Positions 1-7,759 of a DNA stretch of 64,000 nucleotides are shown here, piece after piece. The first letter of the stretch is position 1; each line of letters begins with the position of its first letter. The translations under genes and the position numbers were made by a program. Source of the DNA: Hyphomicrobiales bacterium (lineage in GTDB: Bacteria; Pseudomonadota; Alphaproteobacteria; Rhizobiales; Rhizobiaceae); NCBI GenBank assembly GCA_900466475.1, contig UBMI01000021.1, positions 62,001-126,000 of the forward strand, written 5' to 3'. A model generated the notes under the pieces. The model had not been told where the DNA came from, did no database searches, and saw only the letters and a list, made by a program, of their open reading frames with translations.

Positions 1-171
1 GTATTCGGCGTAATACATCTTGATATCGTTGACTTCAGCCATGCCGCTCGCCTTCGGCTCCGGCATGGGAGGAAAGGCTGGCAGTTCGGTCCAGCGATCG
101 TCAGATTGAGCGATCGTAACCGAAAGAAACAGCGAAAAGAACGTCAGCATTCCCAAAGCGATTTTGCGCAT
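1..171 (-). CDS. Alpha/beta hydrolase-like secreted protein (N-terminal part only)
   Basis: The gene starts at 171 and runs off the left edge, so only 57 residues are visible. They begin MRKIALGMLTFFSLFLSVTIA, a typical Sec signal peptide, followed by a Pro-rich linker and VNDIKMYYAEY, which resembles the first strand of alpha/beta hydrolases just before the oxyanion-hole region. The catalytic triad lies outside the window, so activity is not shown. An AAGGGGAAG ribosome binding site precedes the ATG. It follows truB on the same strand after about 85 bases containing an 8-bp inverted repeat. Confidence 0.55.
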   Translation of the reverse strand, partial: MRKIALGMLTFFSLFLSVTIAQSDDRWTELPAFPPMPEPKASGMAEVNDIKMYYAEY

Positions 172-184
172 ATTCTTCCCCTTC

Positions 185-205
185 GACGGGCCGTCATGGC
201 CCGTC
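185..205. repeat. Inverted repeat between truB and the hydrolase gene
   Basis: GACGGGCC and GGCCCGTC flank a 5-base loop just upstream of the hydrolase ribosome binding site. No T-run follows on the minus strand, so it is not a classic terminator. It may be an mRNA-stabilising or leader hairpin. Confidence 0.4.
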
Positions 206-256
206 GGGAAACATATCGCATCACTGTCTTCTGACAATTGCCGCTGGTTGTAACCG

Positions 257-1189
257 TCAGGCGAAAACGCGCTTCGGCCGGAACTCTCCCTGTCCGATCT
301 CGCCGATCGCGATCAGCCTGCCGCGGGCCGTCGCATAAGCTTCGCTTTCGGCCACAGGCGCATCGCGGCCGCGTACCAGGATCGGATTGCCCATCTTCAG
401 GCGGTGCGCCTGATCATCGCTGATAATAAGGTGCGGCAGGGCCGACAGTGCCTCGCAGGTGTCAATCAAGAGTGCATCGAGCGCGGCAAGACGCTCATCC
501 ATGTCCTCGATCTCTTCGAGCGCTGTGAGCTTTTCAAGCGGCACCATCGTCTCTTCGGCGAAGGGTGCTACGAAGGTACGGCGCAGGCCTGAAATGTGGC
601 CGTAGCAGCCGAGCTCGCGGCCGAAATCGCGGGCAAGTGCACGCACATACGTGCCCTTGCCGCATTCCACCTCGAAATGCGCGGTATTGGCATCCGGGCA
701 GGCGAGAAGTGTAAGGCGGTGAACCTCGACCTCGCGCGAGGGGATCTCGACGGCCTCGCCGTCACGCGCCAGATCGTAGGCGCGTTCGCCGGCGATTTTG
801 ATCGCGGAAAACTGCGGCGGCACCTGGCTGATCGTACCGATATATTTCGGCAGGATATCGCGGATCTGCTGCTCGCTCGGGCGCTTGTCGGAACTCTGCG
901 TCACCTCACCCTCGAGGTCGTCGGTCGCCCGCTCTTCGCCCCAACTGACCGTGAATTCGTAGATCTTGCGGCCGTCCATCACATAGGGAACGGTCTTGGT
1001 GGCGTCGCCGAGCGCGATCGGCAGCATACCGGACGCGAGCGGATCGAGCGTGCCGGCATGGCCGCATTTCTGCGCCTTGAAGAGCCACTTGATCTTGGAA
1101 ACGGCTTCCGTCGAGCCGAAATCCACCGGCTTGTCGAGGATCAGCCAGCCGGAAATCGGGCGGCCCTTGGGTTTACGTGGTTTGGACAT
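257..1189 (-). CDS. truB: tRNA pseudouridine(55) synthase TruB
   Basis: TruB converts U55 to pseudouridine in the T-loop of most tRNAs. The 310-residue protein has the usual length. The catalytic motif GTLDPLASG is near residues 46-54 with the nucleophilic Asp at about 49, and the N-terminal GWLILDKP motif is present. A PUA-like C-terminal region carries GRLIAIGEI. It is the last recognisable gene of the rimP-nusA-ylxR-infB-rbfA-truB operon, 12 bases downstream of rbfA. The expected rhizobial neighbour rpsO does not follow directly; a hydrolase gene does. Confidence 0.97.
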   Translation of the reverse strand: MSKPRKPKGRPISGWLILDKPVDFGSTEAVSKIKWLFKAQKCGHAGTLDPLASGMLPIALGDATKTVPYVMDGRKIYEFTVSWGEERATDDLEGEVTQSSDKRPSEQQIRDILPKYIGTISQVPPQFSAIKIAGERAYDLARDGEAVEIPSREVEVHRLTLLACPDANTAHFEVECGKGTYVRALARDFGRELGCYGHISGLRRTFVAPFAEETMVPLEKLTALEEIEDMDERLAALDALLIDTCEALSALPHLIISDDQAHRLKMGNPILVRGRDAPVAESEAYATARGRLIAIGEIGQGEFRPKRVFA

Positions 1190-1201
1190 CAGTCTCTTCT
1201 G

Positions 1202-1603
1202 TTATTCTTCGTCATTGTCGAGATCGCGGCTCACCTCGGGTGAGCGCAGCAGGTCGTCGATCTTCTTGTAATTGTCGAAGCTGGTATCATCGCGGAAACG
1301 CACCTCCGGCATGTACTTCATCTGTCTCAGCTGCGGTCCAAGCCGGCCGCGGATGAACTTCGCATTGCGGTTCAGCGCCTCGATGACGACACTGTGGTTG
1401 GAAACGCCGAGCGGCGTGACATAGGCCGTCGCGATCTTCAGGTCGGGCGACATCCGCACTTCGGAAATCGAGATTACGGTCGCTTCGATAATGTCGTCGC
1501 GCACTTCGCCGCGCTGCAGCACCTGGGTGATCGCTGCGCGAACCTGCTCGCCGACGCGCAACATGCGCTGCGAGGGTGCCGATGTTGTGGGTCTTGTTGC
1601 CAT
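1202..1603 (-). CDS. rbfA: 30S ribosome-binding factor A
   Basis: RbfA binds the immature 30S subunit and helps 16S rRNA 5'-end maturation, which matters for cold adaptation. The 133-residue product has the single KH-like fold: RVGEQVRAAITQVLQRGE in the first helix, a central MSPDLKIATAYVTPLG strand pair, and the late LRQMKYMPEVRFRDDTS segment characteristic of the family. The acidic tail is short, as in other rhizobia. It lies between infB and truB in the same transcription unit. Confidence 0.96.
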   Translation of the reverse strand: MATRPTTSAPSQRMLRVGEQVRAAITQVLQRGEVRDDIIEATVISISEVRMSPDLKIATAYVTPLGVSNHSVVIEALNRNAKFIRGRLGPQLRQMKYMPEVRFRDDTSFDNYKKIDDLLRSPEVSRDLDNDEE

Positions 1604-1625
1604 TGTTCTTTATCCCAAATGGATC

Positions 1626-1653
1626 GGGCGCCGGACTGGATCATCCGGCGCCC
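1626..1653. repeat. Intercistronic hairpin between infB and rbfA
   Basis: A perfect 9-bp inverted repeat, GGGCGCCGG and CCGGCGCCC, flanks a 10-base loop. No T-run follows in the direction of transcription. It probably folds in the operon mRNA and may affect stability or processing between the two genes. Confidence 0.5.
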
Positions 1654-1678
1654 GTTCAAGATTTCAATCGTCGCCCGA

Positions 1679-4456
1679 TCAGAGCGTGCGCGTGATGTGC
1701 TCGACGCGGAAGCACTCGATGACGTCGCCCTTACGCATGTCTTCGTAGTTCTCGAAGGCCATGCCGCACTCCTGGCCCATCGGCACTTCGGAGACTTCGT
1801 CCTTGAAGCGCTTGAGGGTCTTGAGCTTGCCTTCGTGCACGACCACGTTGTCGCGGATGAGGCGCACGCCCGCGCCACGCTCGACCTTGCCTTCGACGAC
1901 GCGGCAACCCGCGACCTTGCCGACCTTGGTAATGTTGAACACTTCCAGGATCTCGGCATTGCCGATGAAGGTCTCGCGACGCTCCGGCGAAAGCAGACCC
2001 GACATCGCTGCCTTCACGTCATCGACGAGGTCGTAGATGATGTTATAGTAGCGGATCTCGATCCCCTCGCGCTCGGCGAACTGGCGTGCCTGCGCATTCG
2101 CACGAACGTTGAAGCCGATGATGGCAGCGTTCGATGCTTCTGCAAGCGAGATGTCGGATTCGGTGATGCCGCCTGCGCCCGAATGAACGATGCGGGCACG
2201 AACCTCGTCGGTGCCGAGCTTTTCCAGCGCGCCGGCAATGGCTTCGATCGAGCCTTGCACGTCGCCCTTGATCACCAGCGGGAATTCCTTGACGCCCGTG
2301 GCCTGGAGCTGCGTCATCATCTGTTCCAGCGAACCGCGCTGTCCCGACAGGCGGGCAGCCGCCTTGTCGCGGGCAAGACGCTGACGATATTCCGAGATTT
2401 CGCGCGCGCGGCTTTCACTCTCGACGACGGCAAACTTGTCGCCTGCCTGCGGCGTGCCGGAAAGACCGAGAACCTCGACCGGGGTCGCCGGGCTGGCTTC
2501 CTTCACATGGTCGCCCTTGTCCGTCACCAGGGCGCGTACGCGGCCCCAGACGTCGCCGGCAACGATGATCTGACCCGGACGCAGAGTGCCCTTCTGGACA
2601 AGTACCGTCGCAACCGCACCGCGACCGCGGTCGAGCTGGGCTTCGATAACCGTGCCTTCCGCCGTTCGGTTCGGATTGGCCTTGAGGTCGAGAATTTCAG
2701 CCTGTAGCAGGATCGCCTCGAGCAGTTTGTCGAGGTTCTTGCCGGTCTTGGCCGAAACTTCGACGTCGAGCACTTCACCGCCCATGGATTCCACGAAGAC
2801 TTCGTGCTGCAGAAGCTGGTTACGAACCTTCTGCGGATCGGCTTCGTGCTTGTCGACCTTGTTGATCGCCACGATGATCGGAACACCGGCCGCCTTGGCA
2901 TGGTTGATCGATTCGATCGTCTGCGGCATCACGCTATCGTCAGCCGCGACCACCAGGATCGCGATGTCAGTAGCCTGCGCGCCGCGGGCACGCATTGCCG
3001 TGAAGGCTGCGTGGCCCGGAGTATCGATGAAGGTGATCTTCTGGCCGTTCTGCTCTACCTGATAGGCGCCGATATGCTGCGTGATGCCACCGGCTTCGCC
3101 GGAAACCACGTTGGCATGGCGGATGGCGTCGAGCAGCGAGGTCTTGCCGTGGTCGACGTGGCCCATGATGGTGACGACAGGCGGGCGCGAAACCAGCTCG
3201 CCCTGGTCGTCTGACACGTTGAAGATACCGAGTTCGACGTCGGATTCAGAGACGCGTCTGACCGTATGGCCGAATTCACCGGCAATGAGTTCTGCAAGGT
3301 CGGCGTCGATGACGTCGCCCGGCTTCATCATCTGACCTTCCTTCATCAGGTACTTAATGACGTCAACGGCACGTTCAGACATGCGCTGCGACAGTTCCTG
3401 AATGGTGATGGTCTCAGGCAGAACGACTTCGCGGGTGATCTTCTCGCGCGTTTCCTGCATCTGGCTGCGGCGGAATTTTTCTTGCCGGCGGCGCATTGCC
3501 GAAAGCGAACGCCCGCGTGCGTTGCCGTCCTCATCGACGTTTGCAGTCGTGACGGTCAGCTTGCCGCGGCGGCGGTCTTCCTCACTCTTCGGACGGGTTG
3601 TCACGGGCTTTGCGGGCTCCGGACGAACCGGGCGGCCGCGGACCGGACCGCCGCGCGAAGCGCCGCGATCTTCCTCTTCGCCTTCGCTACGGCGACCACG
3701 GACGCCAGCCGGTGCACCAGGTGCCGGCCGGGCGGTTGAGGGCGACGGCGCGGTTTCCGTACGGCGAGCGGCCGGCGCGGATGCCGGTGCCGGCTGCTGC
3801 GGACGCGGAGTTTCAACACGTGCTTCCGCTACAGGAGCGGCGGGTGGTTCGGCCAGAGCTGCTGCCGCAGCCTCGGCCTGGCGTGCAGCCTCTTCGGCAG
3901 CGCGCAGCTTGGCTTCTTCCGCTTCGGCAGCCTGACGTGCCGCCTCTTCGACGGCACGGCGCTTTTCTTCCTCGGCACGACGGACGGCGTCCTGTGCGTC
4001 ACGGGCCTGCGCATCGGCAAGCGCGCGGCGGCGGGCATCCATTTCCTCGGGCGAAAGATGGTTCAGAACCACGGGACGTGGGCGATCCTGCTGGCGTTGC
4101 GGCTGGTAGGATTGCTGCGGACGCTGGCTGGCCTGCTGTGGGCGCTGATTGTTCTGGCCGCCGGGCTGTTGAAGGCGCGGAGCCGGAGCCTGAGCCGGAG
4201 CCGGCTGCTGCGGGCGTGCCTGCACGGGCGCCGGCGCCGGTTCGGGCGCACGCACCGGAGCTGCCGGAGCAGGCGTTATCGGCTTTTCATCTTCAGGGCG
4301 CATCGGGCGCCGCTTGCGGGTCTCCACGACGACCGCCTTGGTGCGACCGCGACCCATATCCTGGCGAACGGTACCCTGGCTCATCCCTGATGGTTTCAAG
4401 GTGAGGGTCTTCTTCCCCGCTACGCTGAGTGTCTTGTCGTCGTTGCTGTCGGTCAT
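1679..4456 (-). CDS. infB: Translation initiation factor IF-2
   Basis: IF-2 is the GTPase that delivers initiator fMet-tRNA to the 30S subunit and promotes subunit joining. I place the start at 4456 (MTDSNDDKTLS) because it has the AAGGAACGGGAA ribosome binding site; an upstream in-frame ATG at 4507 lacks conservation. The ~925 residues comprise a basic N-terminus, a long Pro/Ala/Gln region, an Ala/Glu coiled segment, the IF2 N2 domain, then the G domain with GHVDHGKTS at about residue 430, DTPGH and NKVD. Domains II to IV complete the C-terminus. The N-terminal extension is long but normal for rhizobia. Confidence 0.97.
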   Translation of the reverse strand: MTDSNDDKTLSVAGKKTLTLKPSGMSQGTVRQDMGRGRTKAVVVETRKRRPMRPEDEKPITPAPAAPVRAPEPAPAPVQARPQQPAPAQAPAPRLQQPGGQNNQRPQQASQRPQQSYQPQRQQDRPRPVVLNHLSPEEMDARRRALADAQARDAQDAVRRAEEEKRRAVEEAARQAAEAEEAKLRAAEEAARQAEAAAAALAEPPAAPVAEARVETPRPQQPAPASAPAARRTETAPSPSTARPAPGAPAGVRGRRSEGEEEDRGASRGGPVRGRPVRPEPAKPVTTRPKSEEDRRRGKLTVTTANVDEDGNARGRSLSAMRRRQEKFRRSQMQETREKITREVVLPETITIQELSQRMSERAVDVIKYLMKEGQMMKPGDVIDADLAELIAGEFGHTVRRVSESDVELGIFNVSDDQGELVSRPPVVTIMGHVDHGKTSLLDAIRHANVVSGEAGGITQHIGAYQVEQNGQKITFIDTPGHAAFTAMRARGAQATDIAILVVAADDSVMPQTIESINHAKAAGVPIIVAINKVDKHEADPQKVRNQLLQHEVFVESMGGEVLDVEVSAKTGKNLDKLLEAILLQAEILDLKANPNRTAEGTVIEAQLDRGRGAVATVLVQKGTLRPGQIIVAGDVWGRVRALVTDKGDHVKEASPATPVEVLGLSGTPQAGDKFAVVESESRAREISEYRQRLARDKAAARLSGQRGSLEQMMTQLQATGVKEFPLVIKGDVQGSIEAIAGALEKLGTDEVRARIVHSGAGGITESDISLAEASNAAIIGFNVRANAQARQFAEREGIEIRYYNIIYDLVDDVKAAMSGLLSPERRETFIGNAEILEVFNITKVGKVAGCRVVEGKVERGAGVRLIRDNVVVHEGKLKTLKRFKDEVSEVPMGQECGMAFENYEDMRKGDVIECFRVEHITRTL

Positions 4457-4558
4457 TCGTTCCCGTTCCTTCGGACAGGGAACGATGAAGCCATCAGACC
4501 CTGTCAATCACATACAATCGATCAATGATATTGCGGCCGGCTTCCGCCGGTGACCGCA

Positions 4559-5245
4559 TCATTGTTTTTGCTGGCCAGCGCCGCCCGGTGCCCGGGACTG
4601 ACCGCCGTTACGGTACTGTTCGAGCATCTTTGCGCGCTTCACTACACCTTCACCCGCCTGCCCTGCAAGCACTGCAGCATGGATAAAAGCATTCTGGCCC
4701 ATCACCCCTTCCATTTCGCTCTCCGAGAAGAGACGGAAGGAAGGTATTTCCTCCTCGGTTTCCATTCCGAGGTGCCAGGCCTTGCGGGCCTGGTCTATCT
4801 TTCTCACGCCGTCGGCGGCGGCATCCGTCGAATGAAACACCGCAAGCGCAGCCCCGCTGCGAATTGCGGCATCCACCTTGGCTGAGCCCGTGACGAGCTG
4901 GCCCGCCTTGCGCGCCATGTTCATCATCTGCAGGAGCTGCTGCAGAAACAGCCGCTCCACGCGCTCGCCGAGATCCTCGGCTGCCTTCACATCGGCCTTG
5001 AGTGCGCGGGCGAAGAGCTTCTTCGCCACCGCCTTCTCGACCAACGACCGGTCCACCTTCACCCAGCAGCCGCGTCCGGGCAGCTCGCGCTTGAGATCCG
5101 GCACCACCGTCCCGTCAGGGGCGGCCACGAAGCGGATCAGCTCTTCCGGCGATCCGCTTTCGCGTGTCACGATGCACATGCGGCCGTTCACGTCGTAACC
5201 TGCAAGATCGTCGTCCTCAGGAGATGTGTCCGGCTTCGCCGTCAT
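4559..5245 (-). CDS. RNA-binding protein with YlxR (DUF448) and L7Ae-like domains
   Basis: The first ~75 residues after the acidic leader match the YlxR fold (GRMCIVTRESG, then ELIRFV and GRGCWVKVD). The second half, from about residue 100, resembles ribosomal L7Ae/L30e RNA-binding domains (LLQMMNMARKAGQLVTGSAKV). Free-standing YlxR in other bacteria influences rnpB and translation-related expression, but the role of this two-domain form is not established. Its ATG shares one base with the nusA stop (TAATG), so the two are translationally coupled within the nusA-infB operon. Confidence 0.9.
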   Translation of the reverse strand: MTAKPDTSPEDDDLAGYDVNGRMCIVTRESGSPEELIRFVAAPDGTVVPDLKRELPGRGCWVKVDRSLVEKAVAKKLFARALKADVKAAEDLGERVERLFLQQLLQMMNMARKAGQLVTGSAKVDAAIRSGAALAVFHSTDAAADGVRKIDQARKAWHLGMETEEEIPSFRLFSESEMEGVMGQNAFIHAAVLAGQAGEGVVKRAKMLEQYRNGGQSRAPGGAGQQKQ

Positions 5246-6849
5246 TACGCTTCCTGCTCGGCTGCGTCGGTTTCGACAGCCTCAGCGTCCTTCGCCAGGT
5301 CTTCCTCGGTGATCCAGCCGGCGAGCAGGCGAGCCTGCACAACCATCTGTTCTGCTTCGACGCGGGAAATGTCGAACTTCGAGAACAGGCCCTCGAACTT
5401 CTTCGTCTCGCCGTTCTTGCGCTCGGTCCAGCCGACGAGATCGTCGGCCGCGCAGCCTGCGAAGTCCTCGATCGTCTTGATGCCGTCCTCGCCGAGCGCG
5501 ACCATCATCTGTGCGGTCATGCCGGCGATCTGGCGCAACTCGTCGGAAACACCCAGTGCCTTGCGCTTCTCGTCCATCTCCGCCTCGAGCTTCTCAAGGA
5601 ACTCGCGAGCACGGGTCTGGATTTCCTGCGCGGTGTCTTCGTCAAAGCCGTCGATCGAAGAGATTTCGTCGAGATCGACATAAGCCAGTTCCTCGACGGC
5701 GGCGAAGCCTTCCGAAGCCAGGACCTGACCGACCATCTCGTCGACGTCGAGCGCATCCATGAAGAGGTTGGTACGCTCGTTGAATTCCTTCTGACGGCGC
5801 TCGGATTCTTCCGCTTCCGTCATGATGTCGATGTCCCAGCCCGTCAGCTGCGAGGCGAGACGGACGTTCTGGCCGCGGCGGCCGATGGCGAGCGAGAGCT
5901 GCTCGTCCGGAACGACCACTTCGATGCGCTCTGCATCTTCATCGAGAACGACCTTGGCGACTTCAGCCGGCTGCAGGGCGTTGACGACGAAGGTCGCCGG
6001 GTCCTGCGACCAGGGAATGATGTCGATCTTCTCGCCCTGAAGCTCGCCGACGACGGCCTGAACGCGCGAACCGCGCATACCGACGCAGGCACCGACCGGA
6101 TCGATCGAACTATCGTTCGAGATCACGGCGATCTTGGCGCGTGAGCCCGGATCGCGGGCAACCGACTTCACCTGAATGATGCCGTCGTAGATCTCAGGCA
6201 CTTCCATGGTGAAGAGCTTCACCATGAACTGCGGATGCGTGCGCGACAGGAAGATCTGCGGGCCGCGCTGTTCGCGACGGACATCATATACGTATGCGCG
6301 GACGCGATCGCCATAGCGCACGTTCTCGCGCGGGATCATTTCGTCGCGGCGGATGATGCCTTCGCCACGACCGAGGTCGACGATGACGTTGCCGTATTCG
6401 ACGCGCTTGACCGTACCGTTGACGATTTCGCCGGTACGATCCTTGAATTCGTCGAACTGGCGATCACGCTCGGCTTCGCGCACCTTCTGCACGATAACCT
6501 GCTTGGCCGACTGTGCGGCGATACGGCCGAAATCCATCGGCGGCAGCGGATCGGCAATGAAGTCGCCGATGGCGGCGTCGGGGTTGCGGTCGCGGGCCAG
6601 TTCCAGCGGGATCTGCGTCGAATAATCCTCGGCCTTCTCGACGACTTCGAGCAGGCGCTGCAGACGGATTTCACCGGTCTTCGGGTTGATGTCGGCGCGG
6701 ATGTTGGATTCGGTACCGTAACGGGAACGCGCTGCCTTCTGGATGGCATCGGCCATCGCGGCAAGCACGATTTCGCGGTCGATGACCTTTTCGCGCGCCA
6801 CTGCATCTGCGATCTGCAGAAGTTCGAGCCGGTTTGCACTGACTGCCAT
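5245..6849 (-). CDS. nusA: Transcription termination/antitermination factor NusA
   Basis: NusA binds RNA polymerase, modulates pausing and intrinsic termination, and takes part in rRNA antitermination. The 534 residues contain the N-terminal polymerase-binding domain, an S1 domain (about 135-200, GEIVNGTVKRVEYGNVIVDLG), two KH domains (IAVISNDSSIDPVGACVGMRGSR and the IGRRGQNVRLAS motif) and two C-terminal helix-hairpin-helix repeats. It sits second in the rimP operon, as in most proteobacteria, and may feed back on the terminator in the operon leader. Confidence 0.97.
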   Translation of the reverse strand: MAVSANRLELLQIADAVAREKVIDREIVLAAMADAIQKAARSRYGTESNIRADINPKTGEIRLQRLLEVVEKAEDYSTQIPLELARDRNPDAAIGDFIADPLPPMDFGRIAAQSAKQVIVQKVREAERDRQFDEFKDRTGEIVNGTVKRVEYGNVIVDLGRGEGIIRRDEMIPRENVRYGDRVRAYVYDVRREQRGPQIFLSRTHPQFMVKLFTMEVPEIYDGIIQVKSVARDPGSRAKIAVISNDSSIDPVGACVGMRGSRVQAVVGELQGEKIDIIPWSQDPATFVVNALQPAEVAKVVLDEDAERIEVVVPDEQLSLAIGRRGQNVRLASQLTGWDIDIMTEAEESERRQKEFNERTNLFMDALDVDEMVGQVLASEGFAAVEELAYVDLDEISSIDGFDEDTAQEIQTRAREFLEKLEAEMDEKRKALGVSDELRQIAGMTAQMMVALGEDGIKTIEDFAGCAADDLVGWTERKNGETKKFEGLFSKFDISRVEAEQMVVQARLLAGWITEEDLAKDAEAVETDAAEQEA

Positions 6850-6909
6850 TGTTATGTTTCTCCGTCCTTGACTACCCGGGTTCCCGTCCCTGGAGCTTGC
6901 GTTGATCGG

Positions 6910-7515
6910 TTATTCTTCGTCGTCCGCTTCGTTCTGGTTCGCAGCCTGCGCCTTTGCCAGCTTGTCGGCGCGCAGTGCATCGCGGATCAGATCGTCGGTC
7001 AGAATGAGTTTGGCATCGCTGAGCGCGGTGAAGGGAATGACGACCTTCTGCTCCTCGCCATAGGCAATCTGATCACGTTCGATCGTGAACCCGTCGGCGT
7101 CCGCTTCGACGATCTTGCCGCGGAAGCGTTTGCGATTGCCGATCATGATCGACGTTTCGCACTTTACGAGGTGGCCCTGCCAGCGAACGAAATCGGACTT
7201 CCGCACCAGAGGGCGGTCGATGCCCGGCGAAGACACTTCGAGATGATACTCTTTATCGACAGGATCTTCCACATCGAGCACTGGAGAAATCGCCATGGAG
7301 ACCTGCTCGCAGTCCTCGACGGTCATCGTGCCATCGTTCTTCTCGGCCATGACCTGCATCGTCATGCCGTTCTGATTGAGCATCCGTACACGAATGAGGC
7401 GGAAGCCGATGTCGACGATCACGGGTTCGATAATGTCGGCAAGACGCTGGTCAAGCCCGGTCTCGGTGATCAGCCGCGGCTCATGTTGATTGTCTGCGTT
7501 TGTCAGATCCGACAA
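6910..7515 (-). CDS. rimP: Ribosome maturation factor RimP
   Basis: RimP assists 30S assembly. The 201-residue protein has the two-domain architecture: an N-terminal alpha/beta domain ending in the signature YHLEVSSPGIDRPL (about 88-101) and a C-terminal SH3-like barrel with RGKIVEADADGF. The tail is acidic. The best start is TTG at 7515, preceded by GGGAG at a suitable distance. It is the first gene of the operon, about 98 bases downstream of a predicted start site, and the leader holds an intrinsic terminator. Confidence 0.95.
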   Translation of the reverse strand: MSDLTNADNQHEPRLITETGLDQRLADIIEPVIVDIGFRLIRVRMLNQNGMTMQVMAEKNDGTMTVEDCEQVSMAISPVLDVEDPVDKEYHLEVSSPGIDRPLVRKSDFVRWQGHLVKCETSIMIGNRKRFRGKIVEADADGFTIERDQIAYGEEQKVVIPFTALSDAKLILTDDLIRDALRADKLAKAQAANQNEADDEE

Positions 7516-7561
7516 GCGGTGCGCTCCCTGCGATTTCTGGCATTCGGGGTGATCGCGCTAA

Positions 7562-7592
7562 TAAAAAAGAGCGGGTCCTTGCGGCCCACTCT
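7562..7592 (-). terminator. Intrinsic terminator in the rimP leader (putative attenuator)
   Basis: On the minus strand AGAGTGGGCC and GGACCCGCTCT pair around a GCAA loop, with one bulged base and one G-T pair, and are followed directly by six T. It lies between the rimP promoter and the rimP start codon, so it can only act on transcripts entering the rimP operon. Confidence 0.75.
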
Positions 7593-7619
7593 TCATCGTA
7601 CGATCAAGAATTTGAGTGC

Positions 7620-7648
7620 CATATAGTCCCGTTTTTCAGAAATTGCAA
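7620..7648 (-). promoter_or_regulatory. Predicted sigma-70 promoter of the rimP operon
   Basis: TTGCAA at 7643-7648 and TATATG at 7620-7625 (minus strand) are separated by 17 bases. The predicted start near 7613 leaves a leader of about 98 bases that contains the terminator at 7562-7592. Confidence 0.6.
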
Positions 7649-7759
7649 GGTCGGCGCGGATTCCGCCTCCTTGGCCCCTTGAGCATGCGCTAACCTATGG
7701 CGAGTGCTCATCTTCCGCATATATTGCTGTTGCGGCATTACGATAAAAGCGGGGGAAAC

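Noticed and set aside
1394..2707. 437-codon plus-strand frame across rbfA and infB
   Set aside because: It crosses two real genes on the opposite strand and has an Asp/Arg/His-rich shadow composition.
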